From Hyparrhenia diplandra (lineage: Eukaryota > Streptophyta > Magnoliopsida > Poales > Poaceae): a stretch of 64,000 nucleotides of DNA. Shown here piece by piece: positions 21,537-31,777 of this stretch (position 1 is the stretch's first letter; every line of letters starts with the position of its first letter). The stretch spans positions 101,812 to 165,811 of the forward strand of contig JADLZK010012664.1 of NCBI GenBank assembly GCA_015847255.1. Direction: 5' to 3'. Made by a program: the position numbers and the translations under genes. The notes beneath the pieces were generated by a model. It was not told the origin of the DNA and made no database searches. It saw only the letters and a list, made by a program, of their open reading frames with translations.

Positions 21537-24500
21537 ATAGGTGATCGAAAAATTCGAGCTACACTTTGCATGCTCTGTTTCTTCCGCCTGATGATGTGTT
21601 GTTTTTGCTGTTTGATCAAAATCACGTAAGTAGCTTCATCGCTGAACAGAGATTTGAAAATTTGGGTCGCCTAGAAATTAGAAAGACCTAATATTATACT
21701 GATTGTTTTAATAAGAACAGATTTGAGTAGCAGTTCATTTAATAGGCACATTTTTGTAAGCCAAGATAGTAGAGTACTCTACACTTGAGCACGCAAATAT
21801 ATTCATCTATAAAGAAAATAAGCAGCAGTAGTAGCAGTTTCCTATGACAAGAACACACAGATAACAACATTATAGTAGAAGTCAGGTGTACTATTCAGTA
21901 TCTACAACACCATATATCCATCGTGGACAAAATTGTCACCTTTCCTCACTTACGGCGACCGAAAAATTCAGGTGACCTTGTGTGCTCTCTGTCTCTTCCC
22001 CGCCCGATGATGCATTGATGCCATTTGGATGGAAATCATCGAAGTAGCCGTGCCGCTGAACAGATTTGAAAATTTCGGTAACCTCAAAAATAGCAGGGCC
22101 TAATATTATACAGTTCAATGCGTAATAGGCACTCTATGAGGACTAAGCCATCGAGGCGAGAACAACTAAATGTAGTTCAGGAATAGAGGAATATAAACAA
22201 AGTAAGCGTACTTTTAGTAACAGCTTGTTTTAATAAGGACTTTCAGTAAAGGCAAGATAGTTGAAGAACTCTGAGCAGTCATTGTTCTTGTCTTCTTGAG
22301 CACGTATATTCATGTATAAGGAAAATTAAGCAAAGAAGTATTTGCGGTGTCCTATGACGTAAACACACGTATAACAACATTATAGTAGCACTCGGTGTCG
22401 TTTAGTATCTACAACTCGACATATCCATCGAGGATAAAATTGTGCAGTTCAATTCTGTAATAGGAAGTCTATGAGGACTAAACAAACCAAAGAGGCGAGG
22501 CAGAACAAAAAAATGCGGTTTAGAAATAGAGGAATATAAACAAAGCGTAGTTTAGCAACAGTTCATTTAATAGGATCATTTTTGTAAGACAAGGTATATA
22601 GTTGTACTCTACAGATTAGTTGTGTTTCTTGAGCACGCATATTCATCCATAAAGAAAACAAGCAGCAGTAGTTGCGGTGTCCTATGACAAAAACACACGA
22701 GATAATAACATTATAGTAGCAGTCAGGTGTATTGTTCAAGTATCTACAACTCTATATATCCATATGAGGACAAAATTATCACCTTTCCTCACTAATAGGC
22801 GACGAAAAATTGAGGCGACACTGCGTGCTCTCTATCTCTTTCCGCCGATGATGCGTTGATGCCTATTTGTTGGATGGAAATCAGCGAAGTAGCTTTGTCA
22901 TTTGAACAGATTTGAAAATTTTAGTCGCTCGAAAAATTAGCGAGGCCTAATATTATCTGATTCAATTACGTAATAGGCAGTCTATGAGGACTACACAAAC
23001 CACTCGTGGCGAAAAAACAAAAAAAAATATAGTTCAGGAATAGAGGAATATATAATCAAATTGTACTTTAGTAACAGTTGTTTTAATAAGGACATTCTGT
23101 AAGACAAGATAGTTGAAGTACTCTATAGAGCAAAGTCATTATTCTTGTCTTCTTGAGCACGTATATTCATCTATTAGGAAAATTAGCGGCAGTATTTACG
23201 TTTCCTATGATGACAAAAACACACAGAATAACTACATTATAGTAGCGGTCGGGTGTCGGGTTCGGTATCTACAAGCAACTGTAGTTCAAGAACCGTTCAT
23301 GTAATAGGCAATTTTTTTAAGACAAGATAGTATTAGAGCAACTCGGTGGTTTGGCATTTGGGCTTGGCATTCCATATTTATGCCAAAATCTATGAATTGT
23401 TCTCTCCAATGGTTTGGCATTTGGGTTGGCAAATTGGTGAGACTTGGCATTTGAGGGTCCAAGCGCACATATTTGCCAAGTGAATCTCAACTTGGCAAAA
23501 CTCCTCTCTGCGTCTTATTTGCACTGCTTCTCTCCCATGCATGCCGCATCGCCACTAATTTGGGTTTTGCCAAGTTAAAAATGCCAAACCGTTGGAGATG
23601 GGGTTTGATTTAACTTGACAAACATCTTTAGAGACTTGGCAAAAACTTGGGTATTTTGCGGTGTCATATGACGTAAAACACACAGATAACAACATTATAG
23701 TAGCACTCGGTGTCGGGTTCAAGTATCTACAACTCGACATATCCATCGAGGATAAAATTGTAGCAGTTCAATTGCGTAATAGGCGGTCTATGAGGACTAC
23801 ACAAACCAAAGAGGCAGAGAACAAAAAAAAAAAAAAAATGCAGTTTAGAAATAGAGGAATATAAACAAAGCGTAGTTTAGCAACAGTTCATTTAATAGGA
23901 TCAATTTTTGTAAGACAAGGTATATAGTTGTACTCTATAGAGCGGTTGTGTTTGTTGAGCACGCATATTCATCTATAAAGAAAACAAGCGGCGTGAGTTG
24001 CGGTGTCCTATGATAAAAACACACAGATAATAACATTATTGTAGCGGTGAGGTGTATTGTTCAAGTATCTACAACTCTATATCCATCGAGGACAAAATTA
24101 TCACCTTTCCTCACTTATAGGCAACAAAAATTGAGGCGACAACTGCGTGCTCTCTATATCTTTCCGCCCGATGATGCGTTGATGCCCTTTGTTGGATGAA
24201 AATCACTAAAGTAGCTAGCTTTGTCGCTTTGAAGCAGATTTGAAAATTTTCGTCGCTGAAAATTAGCGAGGGGCCTAATATTATCTGAGTTCAATTCGTA
24301 ATAGGTAGTCTATGAGGACTACACAAACCACTCGAGGCGTAAAAAAAAAAAAAAATGTAGTTCGGGGAAAGTACTTTGGTAACAGTTGTTTTAATAAGGA
24401 CATTCTGTAAGAGAAGATAGTTGAAGTACTCTGAGCGAGTCATTGTTCTTGAGCACGTATATTCATGTATAAAGAAAATTAAGCAAGTAGTATTTGTAGT

Positions 24501-24600
24501 ATTTTATAGTTATAGTAGCGGTCTCGGTCAAAAAAAATATCGGGGATAAAATTATATAGTTCAATTCCGTAATAGGCGTCTATGTCTCTATGAGGACTAG
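21537..24600. repeat. Six-copy degenerate tandem array, unit about 330-540 bp
   Basis: The phrase TTGAGCACG(T/C)ATATTCAT recurs near 21786, 22297, 22630, 23152, 23957 and 24449, giving spacings of about 511, 333, 522, 805 (540 once a 265-bp MITE is removed) and 492. Related phrases recur in phase: CTATGAGGACTA (22131, 22469, 22982, 23789, 24312, 24588) and GCGTGCTCTCTATCTCTTTCC (degenerate at 21568 and 21980, good at 22823 and 24147). Some units lack the middle portion, which explains the shorter periods. It lies upstream of the Ulp1-like gene, possibly inside the same DNA transposon. No coding frame is conserved across units. Confidence 0.75.
23336..23600. mobile_element. MITE inserted in the tandem array
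   Basis: The ends are inverted copies: GAGCAACTCGGTGGTTTGGC on the left, and on the right ATGCCAAACCGTTGGAGATG, whose complement is CATCTCCAACGGTTTGGCAT. The word TTTGGCATTTG and its inverse recur inside. About 265 bp, non-coding. The array unit it interrupts is longer than its neighbours by about this amount. The superfamily (hAT or PIF/Harbinger) is not settled because the target duplication is unclear. Confidence 0.6.
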
Positions 24601-24788
24601 TCAAGCTTTGTTCGCTTGTGCTTGCTTCGACTTGTTTCGACTTATTCTCTCGGAGAATAATATTAAACAAGCGAGCAGGCTCGAGGAACAGATCACCTCG
24701 CCCAAAAAAAAGTAGCTCGGGAATAGTGGAATCAACAAAATGTAGTTCGATAGCGGTTTATGTAATAGGCACAGACAAGATTGATGGG

Positions 24789-25091
24789 CTACATATCAAA
24801 CCCTAGAATCGCTGGTGGAGGAAGACGCCGTCGGAGGAGGAGGTCGCGGGCGGAGGCGGCGTCGGCTAGAATGGGCGCGGATCGTCGGCGGTGACGGCGC
24901 GGCCGATGAGGAAATTGGAAACCCAAGAATCGCCGCTGTGAGGGGCGGATGAGGAATGAAATGGATCGTCTGTTAGTATAGGCGGATGAGATATGAAATG
25001 GATCGCTGTGAGGAGGCGGTTGAGGGGTTTTGAGTTTCGCGAAAGCTCGGGCGTAAAAATCATGGAAAGTTGGGGGGGGGGGCGGGCACAA
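24789..25091 (-). other. Possible 5' end of a gene or transposon ORF, minus strand
   Basis: A 100-codon minus frame starts at 25091 with proline-, serine- and arginine-rich sequence, and the DNA is GC-rich as grass gene 5' ends often are. It includes a repeated word (ATGAAATGGATCG at 24956 and 24992). I do not recognise the protein, and the composition alone could produce the frame. It may be the first exon of the element that also holds the Ulp1-like gene, 3.5 kb downstream on the same strand. Confidence 0.2.
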
Positions 25092-25174
25092 GGAAAAGGG
25101 AGGAAATACCGAAAATAAGCGCCACTTCGGTGCGGTGGGAGAAGGCGCGTGGTGGGGCCGTCTGTGGGGGGGTC

Positions 25175-25243
25175 ATATCTTTGCGCTATTGCGGCGCTAT
25201 AAACGTGAATAGCGCCATAGCGCCGCTATTTTCGCTATTCCTA
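25175..25243. repeat. Cluster of inverted GCGCTAT words
   Basis: GCGCTATTGCGGCGCTATA is followed within 10 bases by its near-inverse ATAGCGCCATAGCGCCGCTAT and then CGCTATT. The arms can fold into an imperfect hairpin of about 18 bp. It could be a terminus of a DNA transposon, but no partner end was found. Confidence 0.45.
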
Positions 25244-25324
25244 CTAAGCCAAAAATAGCTTTGGCCCGTTACTTCATCATTAAAAAAAATGGCAAAAAAT
25301 CTAGCTTTTATTGCTTTATTATGA

Positions 25325-25550
25325 CTTCCGTCCCACAAATAAAAGTACGTTTTTGACTTCTATAATCTAGGTTTGACCGTTCGTCTTATTCAAAAAGTTT
25401 TAAGAAATTTTAGTTATTTAGTTATGACTTATTTTATCGTTTACTTTCATAATGATTTGTTTATTTTATTATTTGCATAAGAAATTTAAATAAGATGGAT
25501 GGTCAAACGTAGATTGTAGAAGTCAAAAACGAACTTTTATTTATGTGTAT
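25325..25550. mobile_element. Stowaway/mariner-type MITE with long inverted repeats
   Basis: The left arm reads CTTCCGTCCCACAAATAAAA, then TTTGACTTCTATAATCTAGG and TTTGACCGTTCGTCTTA. The right arm repeats this in inverse (AAGATGGATGGTCAAACGTA, then ATTGTAGAAGTCAAAAACG). Arms of about 60 bp around an AT-rich core of about 100 bp, and the CTCCGTCCCA-type end, are typical of grass Tc1/mariner-derived MITEs. The right terminus is degraded, so the TA duplication is not clear. Confidence 0.75.
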
Positions 25551-26383
25551 CTTAGCACATGTTATCATCAATTCATTTGGCACTTGGCTATTATTATGTT
25601 GGAAACTCATAGATTACTAGGTAAATGCCCGTGCGTTGCACTTAGGAGAAAAATATCATTCACTTTTTTTCCTTTCTCCGTGATCAACAATTCTCATTTT
25701 CTTTTGGGCTTGATTATGTTTTGGCCATATAATAAATCCTCTATCAACAAGAGGCTCAATCACGAAGACAAACTTAAGTACCGAACACTAAAGTTGTTTA
25801 GAATTTTTCACGCGAAATAAGGCCAACAATGCTCTAATCTTAAGTTGCATAAAAAACATACCAATCGTAATTATAGGTGCTATTTTATGGGGTGATATTA
25901 ATAATTTAATATCCAAGAATTAAATTCCTATTTTTAGCTAGCGCGTGTGGGATGCACGGTGGTTGGTTGACTGATTGCTCCCTTTAATAATGGGAGCGGG
26001 GTGATTAGAGCCGAACAGGGGTGTTTAGCCGGGGTGAAAATTCCTAATTCCTATTTTTTAGCGAGGCAAATTGCTTCATGCGGAGGCGGGGTGAGTCCGC
26101 CGATTGGGATCGATTCCTTTTCATTCTTTTTAGTAGTATAAGATAAGATATGATGAAAATTCATGGATTATATATTATATTATCACCGTGATTAATATGC
26201 CATCCGCTACGGACGCGTTCGAAAATGCGTGAGTAAAAACGCGTTCGTCATTGCGTGGGTTAGCTACCTCTACGCCACCGCGCAATTTGGGGCGAACTCA
26301 CTTCAACGCCCGGCTACATCTATCTCGCGTCGCCGCTAGCTTCACGCTGTCGCCTTCGCCCAGCGTCGTCCTCGCCGTGCACC
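25551..26383. other. AT-rich low-copy spacer
   Basis: I see no coding frame with recognisable content, no LTR end and no clear inverted repeat. The DNA becomes GC-rich from about 26220, probably the former 5' flank of the F-box-like fragment that follows. Confidence 0.5.
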
Positions 26384-26550
26384 ATGCGGCGGCTTCCACG
26401 GGAGGTGCTTGGCTGCTTGCATTGGTTGCCATCCGCGTGCCAAGGGCGCAGAGGACCCCATGGATGACCTCTAAAGCAGATGGCAAAGGCGTGCGGCGAC
26501 GCCATGGTGGGGACGAGCATTCCCTGCGGCGAGACTCGAGAGGTGTGTAG
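26384..26550 (+). pseudogene. 5' fragment of an F-box-like gene
   Basis: From the ATG at 26384 the frames give LPREVLGCLH and, after a stop, ACGDAMVGTSIPCGETREV. The LPxEVL opening, a DPMDDL-like phrase and CGDAMVG are the N-terminal hallmarks of a grass-expanded family of F-box-like proteins, as I remember it. The F-box would bind SKP1 in an SCF ubiquitin ligase. Only about 55 codons remain and the frame shifts twice. Two longer copies follow. Confidence 0.5.
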
Positions 26551-26800
26551 GATACACAAAGGATACACATATGCAAGTTTGAGAAATTATTAGGGCGTCT
26601 GCCGTTTTCCCTCGGTCGTTCCGCCGCGGGTTATATCCGTCTCCCTGCACGGGACTCGCACCGCGGTATTGCTGCTCACCTCGGCGCCCGGTACGCTCGA
26701 TCTTCACCTGCGCCACCGGTGACATCGACCACTCTTCGCCGCGCAAAAAATAGCTAAGCGGCGCTCGAGCTTCCACCAAAAAGCCCCGCCGTGTCGCGCC

Positions 26801-27535
26801 ATGGAAAACCTTCCGGCGTGACATGCTTGCGAAGATGCGTTCGTGTCGCCAAGGTTCCTGCCGGATCCCATGGAGGGGACCTCTGTCTGCGGGCCACCTG
26901 TTGAGATAAGCGGCGTCGCGGTGACCCCCTGGTGGGGCGACATCCAGGGCGGATGTTTCGTACCCCGCCCGGCACGGTGGGTATCGCTTCGAGGATGCGA
27001 GTCTTGTCTATAAGCTTCGCCGCGTCGACAACGGGCGTGCCGGGGCGGCATGTATGCCGTCTTCGTCCGACCGCAGCTGCACCGAATCACGCCCGGCTCA
27101 GAATGCCGCAGCGCCGCCACGTCGGGACATGAAACCGCCAAATATGTTCTTGCTCTTGTGCTCTCTGGGGCCAACACCGTGCCGCAAACGACGATCGTGT
27201 GCGGCGAGTGTTGCGGGAGATCGGCGACGATTACACTGCGATGGGCGGGCCGTGGAAGAACATCAATCGTTTCTCGCCCCGCCAACGGGCATGTAATTTT
27301 AGGGTGGGCGACTTGGCGGACCATATACCCGACGCAGTGGCGCACAACCGAATCCTATAGCCCAAATGGTGCCTCGCCATGACGGGCATCGATTAGAAAG
27401 CCAGGGATGGTGCGGCCGCCGTCGCATCTCGTTGCAAACGGTGTGGCGGTGCGTGTTACGTAGCGAGGAGTGTAGGATCCGCAACGAAAGTGTCGAGGTT
27501 CTTCGCCTCTAGATGGTGATCTCGATCGAACAAAC
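26801..27535 (+). pseudogene. F-box-like gene, decayed copy 1
   Basis: It begins ATGGAAAACCTTCC at 26801. The three frames share pieces recognisable by alignment with copy 2 at 31778: CRGGMYAVFV near 27040, SGHETAKYVLALVLSGANTV near 27120-27178, and SYSPNGASP near 27352-27380. The end (SEECRIRNESV..., about 27455-27505) matches a C-terminal Cys-containing signature of the same F-box-like family. The middle resembles a Sel1-like repeat (AGHETAKYVLALVL). At least four frame changes break it. Homology to copy 2 continues past the stop to about 27535, where a MITE begins nearby. Confidence 0.6.
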
Positions 27536-27599
27536 TTAATTTGATAGCTTTTGGTGTGTACTACGTGATGGGTACACCCTCCGTCCCCATAAATAAATG

Positions 27600-27800
27600 G
27601 GGGCATTGGCGTTTTACCCTCTGTTTTTGGACCCAAAGGTGATTTTACCCTCGTTTTTGAACTGGGCATTTTTACCCTCACTTTTTCAAGCGAAGGGAAT
27701 GTTTACCCTTACTACTGTTATGTCAGTTAACGGTGTTAAAACGGACAACTTTGCCCATTCGTTTTTACCCTTATTTTTTCTTAGATGTGTGTTTTTACCC
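27600..27800 (+). repeat. Left terminus of the MULE with periodic TACCCT words
   Basis: TACCCT or TACCCC, usually preceded by TTT, starts at 27615, 27646, 27673, 27704, 27766 and 27796, so nearly every 31 bases with one position (about 27735) missing. The same word in inverse orientation is periodic at the other end. Confidence 0.8.
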
Positions 27801-27952
27801 CTATTTTGTATCAACTCTAACATTTTGTGTACAGTTTTTTGTTGATTTTGACAAACATTTCAGCATATATTCCATATAATTACAATTCAATATCACACAA
27901 CAAAATGATCCAAACATATAGATCTATATATTTTGCCATCAAAGTACCATGT

Positions 27953-28085
27953 AACATAGAGGTCCAAATGCATGCCAACATAGAGGTCCAAATCAACATG
28001 CTCATATACGGATCCAAATCAACATTCTAACATAGAGGTCAGAAGGCACATGCCAAATACTAACATAGAGGTCTAAATGACATGT
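27953..28085 (+). repeat. Short tandem repeat in the MULE, unit about 26 bp
   Basis: The word ACATAGAGGTCCAAAT recurs with changes at about 27955, 27980, 28005 (weak), 28033 and 28063. It lies in the 3' untranslated part relative to the minus-strand transposase. Confidence 0.7.
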
Positions 28086-28539
28086 CATCCAAAAGTAGGA
28101 ACTAGTAGCAACTAATGGTGAGCCACATCTCAAGCATTGAAACCCAACAAAGTAGCAAGCCTTCCGGATGTGTATTGTCTACGCCGTGTTGTCTCCTTCC
28201 TGAACCACTTGCCTCATTATTGGGATGTGTTGAACTTCCCCTTCTGTGCACTGTACCACTTCCACTTCAACAAAATAGAGTAGAAGCAAGTTAATTTTTG
28301 GGGAACACTAAAATTTACTACAAAATATTGCAATGAATAGCAACCTTAATACTTGCCTCATCATTTGCTGTTTGTCCTCTCACGATCCGATCCCCCTTCC
28401 TCTTCCCCTTCCTCTTCCCCTTCCCCTACCCCTACCAACATAGTAACAAGTCAGAAAATATTTGGTCATATGGAACGTCCACAGAAAATTTTTAACTTCG
28501 TCATATGGAACGTCCACGAATTTTTTTTTTATTTCGACC

Positions 28540-29660
28540 CCTCAACTCAATTTTGCTCCCACTTCAGGGTTTTCCATCACCCAATCAACCACTCTGTCAA
28601 CCACCCATTTGTTGGAGGCCATTGTGTCACCACACTGGTTGAATGAACCACAAGTATGCTTTGGTCCACTAGTCTTGACCTGCATTAAAAAACCAAGAAA
28701 GTCAAAGTCATTTACCTTCCAACATAATAGAAGAACACTTGCAACATAATAGAAGTCATTTACCTTGCATCCAATGTATTTCTTGGCCTTGCTTGTAGAT
28801 GCAAAAAAAGTCCACTCGCATCCTTGATCAGCCCTCTTGCATATGGCCCTAAATCTGGTCTTGTCTTTTTGTAAGGTTTCAAAAGCATGATTATGCAAGA
28901 CAGAGAAATGTGTAACTTGACTAACTTGCAGCGATCCACATCCGGGAACACCACATTCACATCAATACATGGATCATCGGCATCATACGAAAACATGGGA
29001 GGATCGTACTCATTTTCCTCATCAACAATTTCACCATCGGGATCAAACTCGAGTCGAGTCGGACCAAAAGCGGCATCGGAAGCACCGGATGATGCGGCTA
29101 AGTCGATGTCATAGCCATTTGCTATCACTAAGTGCCTCTTCATCAAAAGCACTTTCTTTGGTTTGGAGCTCTTTTTTTTTTTTTGGAGAACAATGTCTTT
29201 TTTTAGGTGGGGTTGTGGCTCTATTATTTGTGTGTCTCTCTCCTTTGCCCTCCTCAATTGAGAGTAAATTAGCCCTCAAAGTAGGGTGAAACCTTCTCTT
29301 TGTTGGAGAAAACTCTAGTGGCCCCTCAAAATTATTGACACGAGCATTGATACATACTAACCCACTCTTATCATTGAGTTGAAACCACTCCAACAGATTT
29401 TCATCCGATTTAATTTCCATAGAATCATCCTCTAAATCACGCCACAATGTAACATCTTGTTTGAACCCCAAAAGCAATGCTCCCCAATGAAATCAACTAG
29501 TTACTGACAACCTAAAACTTTTGGGGTCAATAACCTTAATTTGGCAAAGTTCTACCTTGACACCATGTTTTGAACCATTGTCGACAAGCTGAAAAATGAA
29601 GCGAACTCTAACAACAAGTTCCAATTTATTGCGATTTATCCTACAAATCACAAAGCAGAG
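28540..29660 (-). pseudogene. MULE transposase, N-terminal DNA-binding part
   Basis: In minus-strand order the pieces are VRFIFQLVDNGSKHGVKVEL (about 29620-29560), an acidic low-complexity stretch (29477-28960, EEENEYDPPMFSYDADDP type), then HNHAFETLQKDKTRFRAICK (from 28895), GCEWTFFAS and KKYIGCK. After an 84-bp intron (28763-28680, GTAAATG to AATGCAG) come VKTSGPKHTCGSFN and KWVVDRVVDWVMENPEVGAK. Cys and His placed this way are the zinc-binding fold of the MuDR-type DNA-binding domain. After FVDVPYDE near 28500 the homology ends, and a 36-bp duplication repeats VDVPYD. No DDE triad follows. One frame change occurs near 28900. Confidence 0.85.
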
Positions 29661-30199
29661 AAATAAACATGCTTTCGGGGAATTGGGAAAATAAACAAGC
29701 CAACCTATCTACAAATTCACGGCGAGGAAACAAACACGCTCAGAAATTGGGGAAATACCTTAGCTCCTCCATAGTGGCTGTCCTGGAATGAGGAACAAAG
29801 GGGAGATGAGCAGAGAGGCGACCTCCTCCCTTGGCGGCTCCTTGGCGTGGGAGGGGCCTCCTCCCCGGCCCCCGGGGCACCGGCGACGTCGCCTGGTCGG
29901 ACCACCCACGAAACCCTAGCCCCTCAACCCTATCCGCCCGGCCTCATGGTGGTTGTCTTTGGAGAGGGCGGACCGCGGGAATCGGCTGAGGGAGGGACGA
30001 CTTCGGCGGTGTGGAGGTTGGAATCGGGCCGAGGGAGACGGCGGCGGGCGACCTCGGGATCTCGCGACGGGGAATTTTTTTTTGCTTCGCGTCGCTTTTC
30101 CTTGAAGGGGCGGCCGGGATCCGCTTGGCGCATGCGGCCGTGGCGAGGAAAGCGCATGCGGCTTCTGTCCAACCAAGGGGCACGGTGGTCCTTTGGGCG

Positions 30200-30354
30200 C
30201 TTGTTTTTTCTTTTCTCACCCGTTGACGGTGTCTAAAATAAGGGTAAGCGGCACTTCCAATCAAGAAAAGCGAGGGTAAAATTGCACTGATTGAAAAAAG
30301 GGAGGGTAGAAATGCCTTTGGCCTTTAAAAGGAGGGTAGAATCACCGATTCCCC
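30200..30354 (-). repeat. Right terminus of the MULE with periodic AGGGTA words
   Basis: AGGGTA (the inverse of TACCCT) starts at 30241, 30273, 30303 and 30333, spaced 32, 30 and 30 bases. The last 24 bases pair with the first 24 of the element with a few mismatches. Confidence 0.8.
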
Positions 30355-30563
30355 AAATAAATGAACATCTTTGACTTTTTACAATTCTTGTTTGACCATT
30401 CGTCTTATTTAATTTTTAAGCAAATAATAGAAGAAATACATCATGAGGAAAATATCTCTAATGATTGAACAAGTAGTAACAAAACAAATAATATTTATTA
30501 AAATTTTTTTGAATAAGGCGAGCGGTCAAATAAGAAGTGCACTTATTTGTGGGATGGAGGGTG

Positions 30564-31777
30564 TGTGCCTCATGATGGCGAGATGTGTTTTAATAGTTGT
30601 GAATTGTGATATACTTCGTATAATACATGTTCTTTGAAATGATGAGTGAATAGAGTGGCGGTGCAAGCGAAATCATCCAATATAGTATATACTCAATTTG
30701 AAAGCATCTGATGCGATTACTTGATGCGGTATGTTCTGACACATTGTGCTCAAAAAGACGCCGGTAAGATATCATCGATGACACGGTGATGGACGTTCCA
30801 TCGCTAGAGACCTCATCTCTGGTGATATCCGCGCATCAAGGTGTGCCACCATGTTGGAGACCTTCGGGGATCAAGAACCCTAATTTTTCTTTTTTAATCG
30901 TGGTCAAAACTTGTGACTAGCTATAGTCTTTCTCTCCCTCATAGTAACTCCAAGTGTGATGGTTTTTCTTTCTAAAAATTTGTAAAATCATGCTCTATGA
31001 AGAGATTGTTTTCTTACTTCTATTACTCTTGTCATGTTTCATCGACAACATTTGAAGTTTGAATTTCAAAAATTACAACTTCAAACAACATTTTTCGAGC
31101 ATCTAAAATGATTTCAAAGGAGAAGTCATGAACATAAAAGATGTCATTTCTTCATATGATGATGTCGCGGTAACACTATCCACAAGATTTACCTTGTCAT
31201 AGAGTTTATGAAAGTAGAAGAGAGATTTCTAAGATTCGTGAACAATGTCACTAGCACTATGTCGGATGGGGAAACAACCGAATTGTAGATCTTGCTAAGT
31301 TATGAAACTCTTAGTGTCTCGATCAATCTCAAGAAAAAAAAATGGTTATAAAAAAATTCAAGAAAAAAAATGTAAATTGAAATTTAAATGTTTTTAGTGA
31401 CTTCGGATAGACAAGCCCCCAACATAACGATTGTAGTTCTCAAATATCCATGAAACTTTGTAGTTTATAACATTTTAATTTGAGATCATCTTGTCATGGA
31501 AAATCAAAGCGGTTTGAAAACTTTATCGTATAGACGCGCATTGGGATAGATCGTGCGCCCATTTCCTTGAACCTGTTCGCGGTTCATGTCCGTGGCTCGA
31601 CACCTCCGCCGGAGTGCACCCATGTCGCTGTACCGGACTCGCGAGCACGCACCGCATTTGCTGCTCACCAAGCGGCGCCGGTTCTTTGTTCACCTCCCGC
31701 GCCGGTGGCCAGACCACCACTCTTCGCGCTCAGGCTTCCACTAGAAAAAGCCCCCACTGCCGCCCGCGCTTCGCGCC
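30564..31777. other. Spacer between MITE and F-box-like copy 2
   Basis: Mostly AT-rich with no supported gene. The last ~220 bases (31560-31777) are GC-rich and align loosely with 26640-26800, so the duplicated F-box-like unit includes 5' flank. Confidence 0.5.

Larger units (their letters stand above)
27600..30354 (-). mobile_element. Mutator-like element (MULE), deletion derivative, 2755 bp
   Basis: The element starts GGGGCATTGGCGTTTTACCC and its other end, inverted, starts GGGGAATCGGTGATTCTACC. It is bounded by a perfect 9-bp duplication AAATAAATG (27591-27599, 30355-30363), the size made by Mutator transposases. Inside, on the minus strand, are the DNA-binding part of a MULE transposase (28540-29660) with one intron and a serine-rich tail (near 28130-28380). 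The DDE catalytic domain and the SWIM zinc finger between them are missing. GC-rich sequence at 29820-30230 probably held the promoter. It is non-autonomous as it stands. Confidence 0.92.
27575..30563. mobile_element. Stowaway/mariner-type MITE split by the MULE
   Basis: The left arm CACCCTCCGTCCCCATAAAT (27575) and right end TTATTTGTGGGATGGAGGGTG (to 30563) are inverse to each other. Inside, TTGACCATTCGTCTTATTT (30392) mirrors AATAAGGCGAGCGGTCAAAT (30515). Removing 27600-30354 and one copy of AAATAAATG leaves a continuous MITE of about 225 bp. TA precedes the left end (27573-27574); the right side has TG, one change from TA. Confidence 0.8.

Noticed and set aside
25613..25640. ACTAGGTAAATGCCCGTGCGTTGC, a word seen often in grass repeats
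   Set aside because: I recall it as a frequent repeat end but cannot define the element or its other end here.
26704..27345. 213-codon minus-strand frame
   Set aside because: It is the antisense shadow of the plus-strand F-box-like copy 1, and its wording matches no family.
27954..28085. Short spaced repeats considered as a CRISPR array
   Set aside because: Plant nuclear context inside a MULE, degenerate units and no regular spacers; it is a minisatellite.
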